Below, one piece after another: positions 51,973-61,697 of a DNA stretch of 64,000 bases. The notes beneath the pieces are model-generated. The model worked only from the letters and a program-made list of their open reading frames with translations, was not told the origin of the DNA and searched no databases. The position numbers and the translations under genes were made by a program. Position 1 is the first letter of the stretch. Each line of letters opens with the position of its first letter. The stretch is from the NCBI RefSeq assembly GCF_006363915.1, contig NZ_CP040946.1; one strand, given 5' to 3'. This DNA is from Methylophilus medardensis. Its GTDB lineage: Bacteria; Pseudomonadota; Gammaproteobacteria; Burkholderiales; Methylophilaceae.

Positions 51973-52001
51973 AAAAAACGCCAGTCAAACTGGCGTTTTT
52001 G
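51973..52001. terminator. Bidirectional terminator between 51541 gene and bamD
   Basis: AAAAACGCCAG-TCAAA-CTGGCGTTTTT is a perfect 11-bp palindrome with A and T flanks, serving both convergent genes. Confidence 0.93.
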
Positions 52002-52020
52002 TTGTTCATGCTAAAACAGA

Positions 52021-52854
52021 TTAATACAAGCTTTCCCAAAATTTCCACCAGATTTTTTCATCTTCGTTAATTTTGCCGCTGATCATCGGGTTTTCAGGGT
52101 AGTTGGTTTTCAGGATACGCAGGGTATCATTTTTGAGGTCCGTCAGATCCATGGCGTCATAGGCGCTCACCATGGTGACCAGCGCATCTTCAACCGAACT
52201 CGAATTGGGATAGGTTTCTAGCACGTAGCGTGTGCGGTTAAGCGCGGCGACATAAGCCTTGCGTTGCATGTAGTAGCGTGCGACGTGCATCTCGTGCATG
52301 GCCAATGTGTTCACCAGATAAATCATGCGTTGGGTGGCATCTTTGGCGTAACGGCTATTCGGAAAACGCTCGACCAGCTCTTTAAACGCATTAAATGACA
52401 CACGCAATGTTTTGGGATCGCGGTCATTAATCTCTTGTTTAGTGTACTTTTCGATAATGCCGCGCTCATTAAAGGTGGCTAACCCTTTTAAGTAATAAGC
52501 ATAGTCAAGGTTTGGATGGTTAGGATGTAGCTTAATAAAGCGATCAACGGCAGCCAGGCACAGCACTGGCTCTGATTTTTTAAAGTAGGCGTAGGCCACT
52601 TCTAGCTGTGATTGCGTGGCATACACGCCATGCGGATAGCGCGCCTCTAGCTTCTTAAAGTAGTCGATGGCTTTGTCAAAGTTTTTATCTACCATCTTCT
52701 CTTGCCCCGCGGCATACAAGCGCTGCTCAGCCCAGCCTTTGGTTTCATCGGGCGGGTTTGGGTTGCCGAAAATGGCGCAAGCACTCAAAGCCAACGCAGT
52801 GATTAAAATAAAAGCACGCGTGAACAGGGTGTTAAGCGGTAAAATGCGAGGCAT
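52021..52854 (-). CDS. bamD: Outer membrane assembly lipoprotein BamD
   Basis: BamD is the essential TPR lipoprotein of the BAM complex. From ATG 52854 it has 277 residues with a signal peptide ending LALSAC and lipidated Cys at about 26. Five TPR-like units follow (YFKKLEARYPHG, AVDRFIKLHPNHPN, AFKELVERFPNSRYAKDA). The frame is open to 52935 but that would place about 27 non-signal residues in front. It is divergent from rluD, the standard arrangement. Confidence 0.93.
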   Translation of the reverse strand: MPRILPLNTLFTRAFILITALALSACAIFGNPNPPDETKGWAEQRLYAAGQEKMVDKNFDKAIDYFKKLEARYPHGVYATQSQLEVAYAYFKKSEPVLCLAAVDRFIKLHPNHPNLDYAYYLKGLATFNERGIIEKYTKQEINDRDPKTLRVSFNAFKELVERFPNSRYAKDATQRMIYLVNTLAMHEMHVARYYMQRKAYVAALNRTRYVLETYPNSSSVEDALVTMVSAYDAMDLTDLKNDTLRILKTNYPENPMISGKINEDEKIWWKFWESLY

Positions 52855-52901
52855 GTTGTTTAATGTTGTTTTATTTAAGGAAACGCAGGGCATTATAACT
52901 G

Positions 52902-54011
52902 ATGCTGTTTGAAAATATGAAAGAAAGCGCCTCATTACATCTGGTCGTTCCTAGCAATCTCGGCGGGCAACGTCTTGATCTGGCTTTGCAGCAAATGTTA
53001 CCAGACCACTCTCGCAGCCGCTTGCAGGCATGGATTAAAGAGGGGCTGGTGATGCTAGATGGCAAAGCGCCGACTGCTAAAACCAAAGTTTGGGGGGGGG
53101 AGCAGCTAGTGGTGAACCCGCCGCAAAACGCACAAGAAAACGCGTTCGCGCCAGAAGATATTCCGCTGGACGTGGTGTATGAAGACGACACGCTGATTAT
53201 TATCAATAAGCCTGCTGGTTTGGTCGTACATCCGGCTGCTGGCAATTGGAGTGGCACCTTGCTCAATGCCTTGCTGTTTCATTGGCCATTGCTCAAAGAT
53301 GTGCCGCGCGCGGGGATCGTGCACAGGTTAGATAAAGATACCAGCGGTTTATTAGTGGTGGCCAAAACGCTAGAAGCACAAACAAGCCTAGTGCGCCAGT
53401 TACAAGCACGCACGGTGAAACGAGAGTACCGTGCGATTGTGTGGGGGCAATTATGGCGTAACGGCAAGGTGGATCAGCCGGTGGGGCGTCATCCACATCA
53501 TCGCACCAAGATGGCGGTGATCCGCCGTGGTCGTCCCGCCGTCACCCACTATGAGATTCTTGAACGCTTTGGCACCAATACCTATCTGCGTTGCAACCTC
53601 GAAACAGGCCGCACACACCAAATTCGGGTCCATTTGCAGTATTTGAATGCGCCGATGGTGGGTGACCCAATGTACGGCATCGGCAACATCATTCCGCATA
53701 AAATCATGACCCCAGAGCTACGTGAGGTGATTGGCAATTTCAAACGGCAGGCCTTGCATGCCATTAAATTGGGGTTGATCCATCCGGTGACGAATGCGCC
53801 GATGGAGTGGCAGATTGACTTGGCGGATGATATGCGTGAGTTGCTGGAAGCCATGCGTGTCGTCAAACCGGTGGAAGAGCTACCGCCACTGCCTGACTTT
53901 AATGTGGATGAAAATGGCTTGTATGTGGGTGAAGACGATGATGATTGGGACGACGATTTAGACGATGACGCCGCGCTAGAGGATGAAGACTGGGCAGATG
54001 TGGATGAGTGA
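52902..54011 (+). CDS. rluD: 23S rRNA pseudouridine synthase RluD
   Basis: RluD makes pseudouridines 1911, 1915 and 1917 in helix 69. An S4 domain (about 20-75) precedes the RluA-type domain with D144 in HRLDKDTSGLLV. Position beside bamD and before pgeF supports RluD rather than RluC. The C-terminal 33 residues are almost purely acidic (more than 20 Asp/Glu), an unusual tail. The first codon could also be the ATG at 52917. Confidence 0.94.
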   Translation: MLFENMKESASLHLVVPSNLGGQRLDLALQQMLPDHSRSRLQAWIKEGLVMLDGKAPTAKTKVWGGEQLVVNPPQNAQENAFAPEDIPLDVVYEDDTLIIINKPAGLVVHPAAGNWSGTLLNALLFHWPLLKDVPRAGIVHRLDKDTSGLLVVAKTLEAQTSLVRQLQARTVKREYRAIVWGQLWRNGKVDQPVGRHPHHRTKMAVIRRGRPAVTHYEILERFGTNTYLRCNLETGRTHQIRVHLQYLNAPMVGDPMYGIGNIIPHKIMTPELREVIGNFKRQALHAIKLGLIHPVTNAPMEWQIDLADDMRELLEAMRVVKPVEELPPLPDFNVDENGLYVGEDDDDWDDDLDDDAALEDEDWADVDE

Positions 54012-54739
54012 TGGCCAGCATTCCTTTCATCACGCCTGATTGGCAGGCACCTGCCAATGTGCAGGCCTTGCAAACGACCCGCCATGGTGGGGTGAGTGGC
54101 GGCGTCTATGCCAGTCTGAACCTGGGCGATCACGTGAAAGATCTGCCGCAACACGTCGCGGCAAACCGTCAATTATTGAGTCCTGAGTTGCCTAGTGAGC
54201 CGGTTTGGCTCAATCAGGTGCATGGCACACGTGTGATTGATGCAGCGCAAGCCACTTGCCTGGAATCCGCCGATGCAAGCTTTACCTGCCGCCAGCGGGT
54301 GGTCTGTGTGACGATGACGGCAGACTGTCTGCCCATTTTGCTCTGCGATCAAGCAGGCACCACGGTTGCTGCCATTCATGCAGGTTGGCGTAGCCTGTGT
54401 GATGGGGTGATTGAAGCCACGCTGGGCGCGATGCCTGTGCAAGCTTCTCAGATCATGGCGTGGCTTGGCCCAGCCATTGGCCCGGAGGCATTTGAGGTGG
54501 GGGCAGAGGTCAGAGCGCAGTTTATGGCCCAAGATGTGCAGGCCGCCACCGCTTTTAAAGCGCACGGCGATAAATGGCTGGGCGATTTATACGCCTTGGC
54601 CGGGCAGCGCTTACGGGCGCTGGGCGTAACAGAGATATCCGGCGGTGGGCGCTGCACTTATCAAGAGTCAGACACTTTTTTTAGTTATAGACGCGACGGC
54701 GATACGGGACGCATGGCAACATTCATCTGGCTAGACTAA
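54011..54739 (+). CDS. pgeF: PgeF/YfiH (DUF152, multicopper-like purine nucleoside phosphorylase family)
   Basis: A 242-residue member of the YfiH/PgeF family, with the ligand triad H71 (NQVHGTRV), C106 (TMTADCLPI) and H123 (AIHAGWRS). E. coli PgeF helps keep peptidoglycan free of wrong L-Ser residues; relatives have purine nucleoside phosphorylase activity. The ATG at 54011 overlaps the rluD stop (TGATG), so translation is probably coupled. Confidence 0.9.
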   Translation: MASIPFITPDWQAPANVQALQTTRHGGVSGGVYASLNLGDHVKDLPQHVAANRQLLSPELPSEPVWLNQVHGTRVIDAAQATCLESADASFTCRQRVVCVTMTADCLPILLCDQAGTTVAAIHAGWRSLCDGVIEATLGAMPVQASQIMAWLGPAIGPEAFEVGAEVRAQFMAQDVQAATAFKAHGDKWLGDLYALAGQRLRALGVTEISGGGRCTYQESDTFFSYRRDGDTGRMATFIWLD

Positions 54740-54795
54740 AGTGCTCAACAGCGGCATAACTAAAAAAATAATTCTTATGACCTCATCATTCGACC

Positions 54796-55467
54796 ATGAA
54801 AAAACATTTAATCTTTGATTTAGACGGCACCCTGATTGATTCTGCCGCCAGTATTCTGCAATGTTTTGCGTTGGCTTTCAGCTCAACGGGCACCCCGTTG
54901 TTAATGCCGCTGACCCCTGACGTGATTGGCCCTCCGCTGATGGAAACGCTCAAACGGTTATCTGGTCAGCAGGATGACACGCTATTAAAGACACTGGCTG
55001 AGGCGTTTAAGCACCATTACGACAATACGGGTTACTTGCAGTCTGTGGTGTTTAAGGGTGTACCGGCCATGCTGCAACAACTCAACGACCAAGGCTATGC
55101 TTGTTATATCGCTACCAATAAACGGTTTTTTCCCACAGAAAAAATCATTGCGCATTTGGGTTGGCAACCTTTGTTTAAGGGCGTGTATGCCTTAGATTTT
55201 TTTAAACCAGCGGTCTCAACCAAAGCCGAGATGATTGCTCGGGTAGTGAAGGATCATGCCTTGCCAGTCGCCGAATGTGTCTATATCGGAGACCGCCTCG
55301 AAGACGGTCAGTCAGCGGATGCCAACCATATGGCGTTCACACTGGTGAGTTGGGGTTATGCGGGCGATGTGGGCCTGCGCGCGCCGCATTGGCATGTGTG
55401 TGCGGATGTCGACGCTTTGCCCACTGTGATCGCAACGCTGGCAGAAAAAACCGCACATGATGATTAA
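54796..55467 (+). CDS. HAD-superfamily phosphatase (Gph-like)
   Basis: A 223-residue HAD IA hydrolase: D8 and D10 in IFDLDGTLIDSA, motif III/IV with YIGDRLEDGQSADANHM. Related to phosphoglycolate phosphatase, but distinct from the HAD at 24.8 kb. The next small membrane gene overlaps its end by 11 bases. Confidence 0.85.
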   Translation: MKKHLIFDLDGTLIDSAASILQCFALAFSSTGTPLLMPLTPDVIGPPLMETLKRLSGQQDDTLLKTLAEAFKHHYDNTGYLQSVVFKGVPAMLQQLNDQGYACYIATNKRFFPTEKIIAHLGWQPLFKGVYALDFFKPAVSTKAEMIARVVKDHALPVAECVYIGDRLEDGQSADANHMAFTLVSWGYAGDVGLRAPHWHVCADVDALPTVIATLAEKTAHDD

Positions 55468-55888
55468 GCGATTGCGTACGCGCCGGCACCCGGCCAGACC
55501 AACAAACACCGCTGCCCTAGAGACTGCCAGTAATAGTACTTGGCCACAGATGCTTTTGTGGGCCATTGGCCTCGCGGCACTGATAGCAATCGGCGTGTTT
55601 TTGGGGTGGGATACCCGCGTGTTGGCTGGCGTCGCCGTGCTGGTGGGGCTGGTTTCCGGATTGTTTGTCTGGATGCTGGGACTCATCGCAGTGGTGCCTT
55701 TGATCGGCCCACTGATCGTCAAGGTCTTGAGTTTTAGCTTTATTTGGTTACTCAACGCCTTGGGGTACTTAGTCTCTTACGTGGCGATCCGCAGGGGGTA
55801 TTCGCGTGATGTGTTGACTTATCGTGGCCTAACGATGGCTTTGTTAATCGGCATTGTGATTGGCTATGTGGTGGCGCAATTCATCTAG
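55457..55888 (+). CDS. Small membrane protein, unknown
   Basis: A 143-residue protein with an Arg-rich cytoplasmic N-terminus (IKRLRTRRHPARP) and three to four hydrophobic segments (about 32-50, 55-80, 85-105, 125-142). No family recognised. Overlap with the HAD gene suggests co-expression. Confidence 0.6.
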   Translation: MMIKRLRTRRHPARPTNTAALETASNSTWPQMLLWAIGLAALIAIGVFLGWDTRVLAGVAVLVGLVSGLFVWMLGLIAVVPLIGPLIVKVLSFSFIWLLNALGYLVSYVAIRRGYSRDVLTYRGLTMALLIGIVIGYVVAQFI

Positions 55889-55942
55889 CGCAATTTGTCG
55901 CAGCATCATCGATGTCTTAAGAGGGTAACTGTTTGTTTATGC

Positions 55943-55970
55943 TTTGTTTTTTTGATAACTCACGTATAAT
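55943..55970 (+). promoter_or_regulatory. Candidate promoter for the ZIP transporter
   Basis: A perfect TATAAT (55965-55970) with TTTGTT 16 bases upstream as a weak -35. It lies 26 bases before the ATG. Confidence 0.5.
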
Positions 55971-55996
55971 GCGCGCCTTTCCGCCATAAACAACGC

Positions 55997-56917
55997 ATGA
56001 CGCCTTTGACCACATTGCTCTCAAACATTTCGCCGCTCACCGGCATGATACTGGCCTGTTTGTTAGGGGGTGTCCTCAGTGTGTGTGTGGCGGCACTGTT
56101 CGCGCTTAATGCCAAAAAGAATTTAATTCCGTTGTTGGTGAGTTATGCCATTGGCGCTTTGTTGGCAGCGGTGTTTCTTGAAATTTTGCCGCATGCGATT
56201 GAAACCAGCCTCAATATAGAGGCGATGACCGCCACCATGTTATTCGGCATATTGCTGTTTTTTACGCTTGAAAAGCTCGTGCTCTGGCGGCACTGCCACG
56301 GTGAGCATTGCGAAATGCACGCCATGCATGACGAAGCACATTGCCCAGAATTGCATCCGCAACAACAGTCGAGCAAAAAACCGCAGGGCGCGATTAAATT
56401 TAAACTACCCCAAGTCGCCCCGGCGCAGGTCGTGGGCCATCACCACCACGCGCATAGCCATGATGGTGGTCGCAGTGGCATGATGATTATGGTGGGGGAC
56501 ACCTTTCATAATTTTGTCGATGGGATTCTGATTTGTGCCGCATTTATGGTGGATATGCAGGTCGGGTTAGTCACGGCGCTAGCGATTATTGCCCATGAAA
56601 TTCCGCAAGAAGTTGGGGATTTTCTGATCTTGCTACATTCTGGTTATAGCAAGAAAAAAGCGTTTTTATTTAATATTTTTTCGAGCCTTGCCACGCTGGT
56701 AGGCGGCTTGATTGCCTATGGTGCGCTCAATTTTGTACAACATTGGGTGCCTTATATCTTAAGCCTAGCCGCGGCCAGCATGTTGTATGTGGCGGTGGCT
56801 GATTTGATTCCGGGCTTGCACAAACGCACCGCCATGCGCGATACCTTGAGTCAGATATTTTTAATTATATTAGGGGTGGCGTCTGTCGCCCTCACCAAAT
56901 GGTTGGTAGAAGGTTAA
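55997..56917 (+). CDS. ZIP family metal transporter
   Basis: A 306-residue ZIP transporter with about eight membrane segments. Conserved metal motifs are HNFVDG (171-176, helix 4) and HEIPQE (200-205, helix 5). The cytoplasmic loop between helices 3 and 4 is His/Cys-rich (HCHGEHCEMHAMHDEAHC and HHHHAHSH), as in zinc sensors. It probably imports Zn or a related divalent metal. No Zur or other metal regulator lies next to it. Confidence 0.9.
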   Translation: MTPLTTLLSNISPLTGMILACLLGGVLSVCVAALFALNAKKNLIPLLVSYAIGALLAAVFLEILPHAIETSLNIEAMTATMLFGILLFFTLEKLVLWRHCHGEHCEMHAMHDEAHCPELHPQQQSSKKPQGAIKFKLPQVAPAQVVGHHHHAHSHDGGRSGMMIMVGDTFHNFVDGILICAAFMVDMQVGLVTALAIIAHEIPQEVGDFLILLHSGYSKKKAFLFNIFSSLATLVGGLIAYGALNFVQHWVPYILSLAAASMLYVAVADLIPGLHKRTAMRDTLSQIFLIILGVASVALTKWLVEG

Positions 56918-56929
56918 GAGAGAATCATT

Positions 56930-58264
56930 ATGCAAAGTTCGCCTAAAGTCGGTTTTGTCTCACTGGGCTGCCCAAAAGCGGGGTCAGATTCCGAGCGTAT
57001 TTTGACTCAACTGCGCGCCGAGGGTTATGAAATCAGCAACAGTTATGAGCAGTCAGATCTGGTGGTGGTGAATACCTGTGGCTTTATTGATTCTGCGGTG
57101 CAGGAGTCCCTGGATGCGATTGGGGAAGCGCTAAACAAAAACGGCAAAGTGATTGTGACGGGTTGTTTGGGGGCAAAAAAAGACGTCGTCACCGGCGCGC
57201 ACCCGAGTGTGCTGGCGGTGACCGGGCCGCATGCGCTAGAGGAGGTGATGGGCCACGTGCATACGTACTTGCCTAAACCGCATGATCCTTATACTGATCT
57301 GGTGCCGCCACAAGGGATTCGCCTGACCCCCAATCATTACGCCTACCTCAAAATTTCCGAGGGGTGTAACCACCGTTGTAGCTTTTGCATTATTCCAAGT
57401 ATGCGCGGCGATCTGGTCAGCCGTCCGATTGGCGATGTATTAAATGAGGCAGAGCGTCTGGTCAACGCGGGTGTTTCGGAAATTTTAGTCATTTCGCAAG
57501 ATACGTCTGCGTATGGCGTAGACATGAAGTTTCGCAAGGGTTTTTGGAACGGGCGGCCGGTGAGAACGCACATGACCGAGCTTAGTCAAGCATTAGGCGA
57601 GCTGGGTGTATGGGTGCGTTTGCATTATGTGTACCCTTATCCGCATGTCGATGACGTGATTCCGCTGATGGCGGAAGGCGCGATTTTGCCTTATCTGGAT
57701 GTGCCATTGCAGCACGCCAGTCCTCGTATTCTTAAGTCTATGAAGCGGCCTGCCAGCAGCGAAAATAATTTGGCCCGCATCAAGGCTTGGCGCGATATTT
57801 GTCCTGACATTACGATCCGCAGTACCTTTATTGTTGGCTTCCCCGGCGAAACTGAGGATGACTTTAAGATGTTGCTCGACTTCATGGAAGAAGCACAACT
57901 AGACCGCGTCGGTTGTTTTGCTTATTCAGCTGTCGATGGCGCAGTTGCCAATGGCTTGCCTGACCAAGTGCCAGAAGCGCTCAAACAGGAGCGTTTAAGC
58001 CGTTTTATGGAGGTGCAGGAGCGGATCAGCGCTGCCAAAGTGGCTGCTAAAATTGGTAGCCTGCAAACGGTATTGGTCGATGAGCTTACTGAGGACGAGG
58101 ATGGCAATGTGATTGCCATCGCGCGTACCAAAGGAGACGCGCCTGAAATTGATGGCATCGTTTATTTGCAGGATGCAGAAGGTTTGAACCCGGGGGATTT
58201 TGTTGATGTGCAAATTGTTGATGCACAGGGCCATGACTTGATTGGCGCACCGCCAGAGGCTTAA
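56930..58264 (+). CDS. rimO: Ribosomal protein S12 methylthiotransferase RimO
   Basis: RimO methylthiolates Asp89 of ribosomal protein S12. It is a radical SAM methylthiotransferase of 444 residues: UPF0004 domain with C14, C50 and C79, the SAM cluster C146-x3-C150-x2-C153, and a C-terminal TRAM domain (about 370-440). The N-terminus GCPKAGSDSERIL fits RimO rather than MiaB. It starts 12 bases after the ZIP gene, so they may be co-transcribed. Confidence 0.95.
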   Translation: MQSSPKVGFVSLGCPKAGSDSERILTQLRAEGYEISNSYEQSDLVVVNTCGFIDSAVQESLDAIGEALNKNGKVIVTGCLGAKKDVVTGAHPSVLAVTGPHALEEVMGHVHTYLPKPHDPYTDLVPPQGIRLTPNHYAYLKISEGCNHRCSFCIIPSMRGDLVSRPIGDVLNEAERLVNAGVSEILVISQDTSAYGVDMKFRKGFWNGRPVRTHMTELSQALGELGVWVRLHYVYPYPHVDDVIPLMAEGAILPYLDVPLQHASPRILKSMKRPASSENNLARIKAWRDICPDITIRSTFIVGFPGETEDDFKMLLDFMEEAQLDRVGCFAYSAVDGAVANGLPDQVPEALKQERLSRFMEVQERISAAKVAAKIGSLQTVLVDELTEDEDGNVIAIARTKGDAPEIDGIVYLQDAEGLNPGDFVDVQIVDAQGHDLIGAPPEA

Positions 58265-58276
58265 TTGGCCACTGTT

Positions 58277-58307
58277 AAAAAAAATGCCGCAGACGCGGCA
58301 TTTTTTT
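58277..58307. terminator. Bidirectional terminator between rimO and the 58330 gene
   Basis: ATGCCGC-AGAC-GCGGCAT flanked by A-runs on the left and Ts on the right. Confidence 0.92.
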
Positions 58308-58329
58308 ATCTAGCGCTGCTGCTGATGGC

Positions 58330-58656
58330 TCAAGCTGCAATTGCGGGTCGTTCGCAATCGGCACGCTCGGCAAATACGTCCAATGTAAACGGGCAACGCT
58401 TCAGTTTGTTTTGCGCCGATTTCTTTTTGTGAGTTGGTTGCAGGTTGACATAGGGGGTCTGGCTTAGCCGAACATAACCAGATTGCAGCAACTTGGTCGC
58501 GGTCGTTTCAAATTGGCTCAATGGATTGTCCATGTTTTGCAGCGTAATGCCTAGTTTGTGCACCGCCAACACATGGTAAATCGCGCCGGTTTTACCCGTT
58601 GCATCCGGCTTGCCATAAAGCTCACCAACGTGAATTTGAATAGAATCTTGCTGCAT
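58330..58656 (-). CDS. Hypothetical protein
   Basis: A 108-residue protein of unknown family, soluble, with a Lys-rich segment (THKKKSAQNKLKR) near residue 75 and two Cys (PFTLDVFAERADC). It is convergent with rimO and shares its terminator, and it is divergent from gltX. No ribosome binding site or start was obvious. Confidence 0.45.
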   Translation of the reverse strand: MQQDSIQIHVGELYGKPDATGKTGAIYHVLAVHKLGITLQNMDNPLSQFETTATKLLQSGYVRLSQTPYVNLQPTHKKKSAQNKLKRCPFTLDVFAERADCERPAIAA

Positions 58657-58782
58657 ATTGGCATCATAGCGTGTTTGCGCGTCGGCTTCAATTGCCAGTC
58701 AAATCAGGTGGTGCCGCAAGCAGAGCGGGCAGGAGAGGGGGTGACATGTTAAAATACGCACTTGTGTTTTTAGAGAGTCATT

Positions 58783-60186
58783 ATGCAAGTTGTTAAAACC
58801 CGTTTCGCGCCGAGTCCTACCGGATATCTGCATATTGGTGGCGCCAGAACCGCCTTGTTTTCATGGGCTTATGCCAAGCGACATGGTGGCAAGTTCATTT
58901 TACGCATTGAAGATACCGATGTGGCGCGCTCGACCCCCGAAGCGGTACAGGCGATTGTGGACGGCATGGCTTGGTTGCAACTGGATCATGATGAAGGCCC
59001 GTTTTACCAGATGCAGCGCATGGAGACTTATAAAAAAGTGATCCAGAAAATGCTCGATGACGGCCATGCTTATTATTGCTACTGCAGTAAAGAAGAGCTG
59101 GATGCCTTGCGCGAGGCGCAAATGCAGCAAGGGCTGAAGCCGCGTTACGATGGCCGCTGGCGCCCTGAGCCAGGCAAAGAATTGCCTGCGGTGCCTGTCG
59201 ATATTCCTCCAGTGGTTCGCTTTAAAAACCCGACAGCGGGCCTGGTGGCTTGGGATGATATGGTGAAAGGCCGCATTGAGATTGCGAATGCAGAGTTAGA
59301 TGACTTAATTATTGCGCGTGCCGATGGCACCCCAACCTATAACTTCTGCGTGGTGGTTGACGATTGGGAAATGGGCGTGACCCAAGTGATTCGGGGCGAT
59401 GATCACGTCAACAACACGCCTCGACAGATTAATATGCTACAAGCGCTAGGGGCGCAGGTCCCGCAGTATGCGCATCTTTCGATGATTCTGGGCGATGATG
59501 GCCAGAAATTATCTAAGCGCCATGGTGCCGTGAGCGTGATGCAGTACCACGAAGATGGTTATCTGCGCGAGGCCGTGTTGAATTACTTGGCGCGTTTGGG
59601 CTGGTCGCATGGCGATGATGAAGTTTTTAGCATGGATCAGTTTTGTGCGTGGTTTGATCTTGATCACATTACGCCATCTGCAGCGCAGTTCAATACCGAA
59701 AAACTCAACTGGTTGAATGCTCACTATATTAAGACGCTCCCGCTTGCCCAGATCGCAGATGAAGTGCGTCCACGTTTAGCGGCGTTGGGGGTGGTGGACA
59801 CGCAGGTGCCAGACCTCTTTGCTGTGCTCAACCTATACCGCGAACGTAGTAATAATTTGAATCAGCTGGCCAAAGACATTGCGTTCTTTTACCAAATGCC
59901 TGCGATCAATGCGGCGGATGTGGAAAAACATATTCAGCCAGAAACCGCCGATACTATCGAAAGTTTTTTGGCTAAGGTTCAAGATTCAAGCTGGACTGCC
60001 GATAGCTTACACGATGCGCTCAATCAGGTCGTGACGGAGCAACAGATTAAATTCCCCAAACTAGCCATGCCATTACGGGTCGCTTTGATCGGCATTGCAC
60101 AGTCGCCCAGCATTGATCAAGTGATGTCGTTGTTGGGTAAAGAGGTCTGTATTGAGCGGATTCGCGCATTATTTCCAAAAAAATAA
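58783..60186 (+). CDS. gltX: Glutamyl-tRNA synthetase
   Basis: A class I aminoacyl-tRNA synthetase of 467 residues charging tRNA-Glu. HIGH motif as YLHIGGARTALF (16-27), KMSKS equivalent as QKLSKRHGAVSV (about 245-256). The C-terminal anticodon domain is full length. It sits upstream of hfq; a 110-bp gap separates them. Confidence 0.95.
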   Translation: MQVVKTRFAPSPTGYLHIGGARTALFSWAYAKRHGGKFILRIEDTDVARSTPEAVQAIVDGMAWLQLDHDEGPFYQMQRMETYKKVIQKMLDDGHAYYCYCSKEELDALREAQMQQGLKPRYDGRWRPEPGKELPAVPVDIPPVVRFKNPTAGLVAWDDMVKGRIEIANAELDDLIIARADGTPTYNFCVVVDDWEMGVTQVIRGDDHVNNTPRQINMLQALGAQVPQYAHLSMILGDDGQKLSKRHGAVSVMQYHEDGYLREAVLNYLARLGWSHGDDEVFSMDQFCAWFDLDHITPSAAQFNTEKLNWLNAHYIKTLPLAQIADEVRPRLAALGVVDTQVPDLFAVLNLYRERSNNLNQLAKDIAFFYQMPAINAADVEKHIQPETADTIESFLAKVQDSSWTADSLHDALNQVVTEQQIKFPKLAMPLRVALIGIAQSPSIDQVMSLLGKEVCIERIRALFPKK

Positions 60187-60296
60187 AGCGCGGGGATTGA
60201 AATTGGAACAAATTAGTACAATCATAGTCTTTAAGTGGGATTGGTGTTCAAGAGAATAAAACTCCAATACGATTAAAACAAACAAGGAGCAACGTA

Positions 60297-60539
60297 ATGA
60301 ATAACAAAGGCCAAATGCTGCAAGACCCTTTCTTGAACGCTTTGAGAAAAGAGCACGTTCAAGTGTCAATCTATCTCGTCAATGGCATCAAGTTACAAGG
60401 CCAAGTCGATTCATTCGACCAATACGTCATTTTATTAAAAAATACCGTGACGCAAATGGTCTACAAACACGCCATTTCAACCATTGTTCCCGCGCGTCCA
60501 GTCAGTTTGGCGCCGCACGACACCGCACAAGAATCTTAA
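60297..60539 (+). CDS. hfq: RNA chaperone Hfq
   Basis: The Sm-like hexameric chaperone for small RNAs. The 80-residue protein has Sm1 (about 10-45, KGQMLQDPFLNALRKEHVQV) and Sm2 with YKHAISTIVP, plus a short C-terminal tail. AAGGAG precedes the ATG. It is 3 bases upstream of hflX, the usual hfq-hflX-hflKC order. Confidence 0.97.
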   Translation: MNNKGQMLQDPFLNALRKEHVQVSIYLVNGIKLQGQVDSFDQYVILLKNTVTQMVYKHAISTIVPARPVSLAPHDTAQES

Positions 60540-60542
60540 TGC

Positions 60543-61670
60543 ATGTTTGATAGACCAAGCGGCGGAGATGCCGTCGTTTTAGTCAGTGTCGATTTCGGCG
60601 ACTCAGACTATGATGAAAGCTTGCATGAACTCCGCCACCTCGCCGGCACCGCTGGCCTGAACATTTCTGCGACGCTGGAAGGCAAGCGTCAAGCTCCCGA
60701 CCCCAAGCATTTTATTGGTTCCGGTAAAGCGGACGAGCTCAAACGATTAATGGCGGTCCACGACAGCAAGGTTGCTGCCTTTAACCATGATTTGAGCCCC
60801 TCGCAGCAACGCAACCTCGAAAAATTGCTTGAAGCCCGCGTGGTGGATCGTACTGGTCTGATTCTGGACATTTTTGCCCAACGTGCGCAATCGCATGAGG
60901 GTAAATTGCAGGTCGAATTAGCGCAACTAGAGCATTTGTCTACGCGCTTGGTCAGAGGCTGGACACACTTAGAGCGCCAAAAAGGCGGCATCGGTGTGCG
61001 CGGCGGCCCGGGCGAAACACAACTTGAACTTGACCGGCGCATGTTGCGCGTGCGCGTCAAACAGTTGCGTGAAAAGTTAGATAAATTGAAGCAACAGCGT
61101 GGCATGCAACGTCGAGCACGTAAGCGGTCAAATTTAATGACCGTTTCGCTGGTGGGTTACACAAACGCCGGCAAATCGACTTTATTTAATCGCCTCACGC
61201 ATTCAGGCGTGTATGCCGCAGATCAGTTATTTGCAACGTTGGATACAACTTCGCGCAAAATGCATTTGCCTGAGGGTTATCCGGTCGTATTGTCAGACAC
61301 GGTGGGCTTTATTAAGCACTTGCCAACGACGCTGATTGAGGCGTTTGGGGCGACCTTGGAAGAGGCTGCGCAAGCAGATTTGCTGTTGCATGTGGTTGAT
61401 GTGGCCAGCCCGAATCGCGATGCACAAGTCGAACAAGTGAATATTGTTTTGAACGAAATTGGTGCCGCGCGTGTGCCACAAATCCTGGTGTTGAACCAGA
61501 TTGATCGCATGGCAATGGCGCCCGCAATTGACCGCGATGAGTATGGTAACATCCGTACTGTTCGCGTCTCGGCTAAAGACGGTACTGGCATTGAGGACCT
61601 GCGCCAGGCACTGTTAGAGCATCAGCAATACTTGAAAAAACTGAGCACTGAAGAGCGTGCTTATGTCTAA
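60543..61670 (+). CDS. hflX: GTPase HflX
   Basis: HflX splits stalled or hibernating 70S ribosomes. The 375-residue protein has the N-terminal HflX domain with a Gly-rich GGIGVRGGPGETQLE loop (148-162) and the G domain with GYTNAGKS (205-212), DTVGF and NQID. Its stop is 27 bases before hflK. Confidence 0.95.
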   Translation: MFDRPSGGDAVVLVSVDFGDSDYDESLHELRHLAGTAGLNISATLEGKRQAPDPKHFIGSGKADELKRLMAVHDSKVAAFNHDLSPSQQRNLEKLLEARVVDRTGLILDIFAQRAQSHEGKLQVELAQLEHLSTRLVRGWTHLERQKGGIGVRGGPGETQLELDRRMLRVRVKQLREKLDKLKQQRGMQRRARKRSNLMTVSLVGYTNAGKSTLFNRLTHSGVYAADQLFATLDTTSRKMHLPEGYPVVLSDTVGFIKHLPTTLIEAFGATLEEAAQADLLLHVVDVASPNRDAQVEQVNIVLNEIGAARVPQILVLNQIDRMAMAPAIDRDEYGNIRTVRVSAKDGTGIEDLRQALLEHQQYLKKLSTEERAYV

Positions 61671-61697
61671 AAGATCAAAAAAATACGGAGTACTAGC

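Noticed and set aside
53582..54172. Long antisense frames, for example 53582-54172 and 40635-41201 on the minus strand
   Set aside because: They mirror the coding strand of rluD and fhcA and lack family features or ribosome binding sites.
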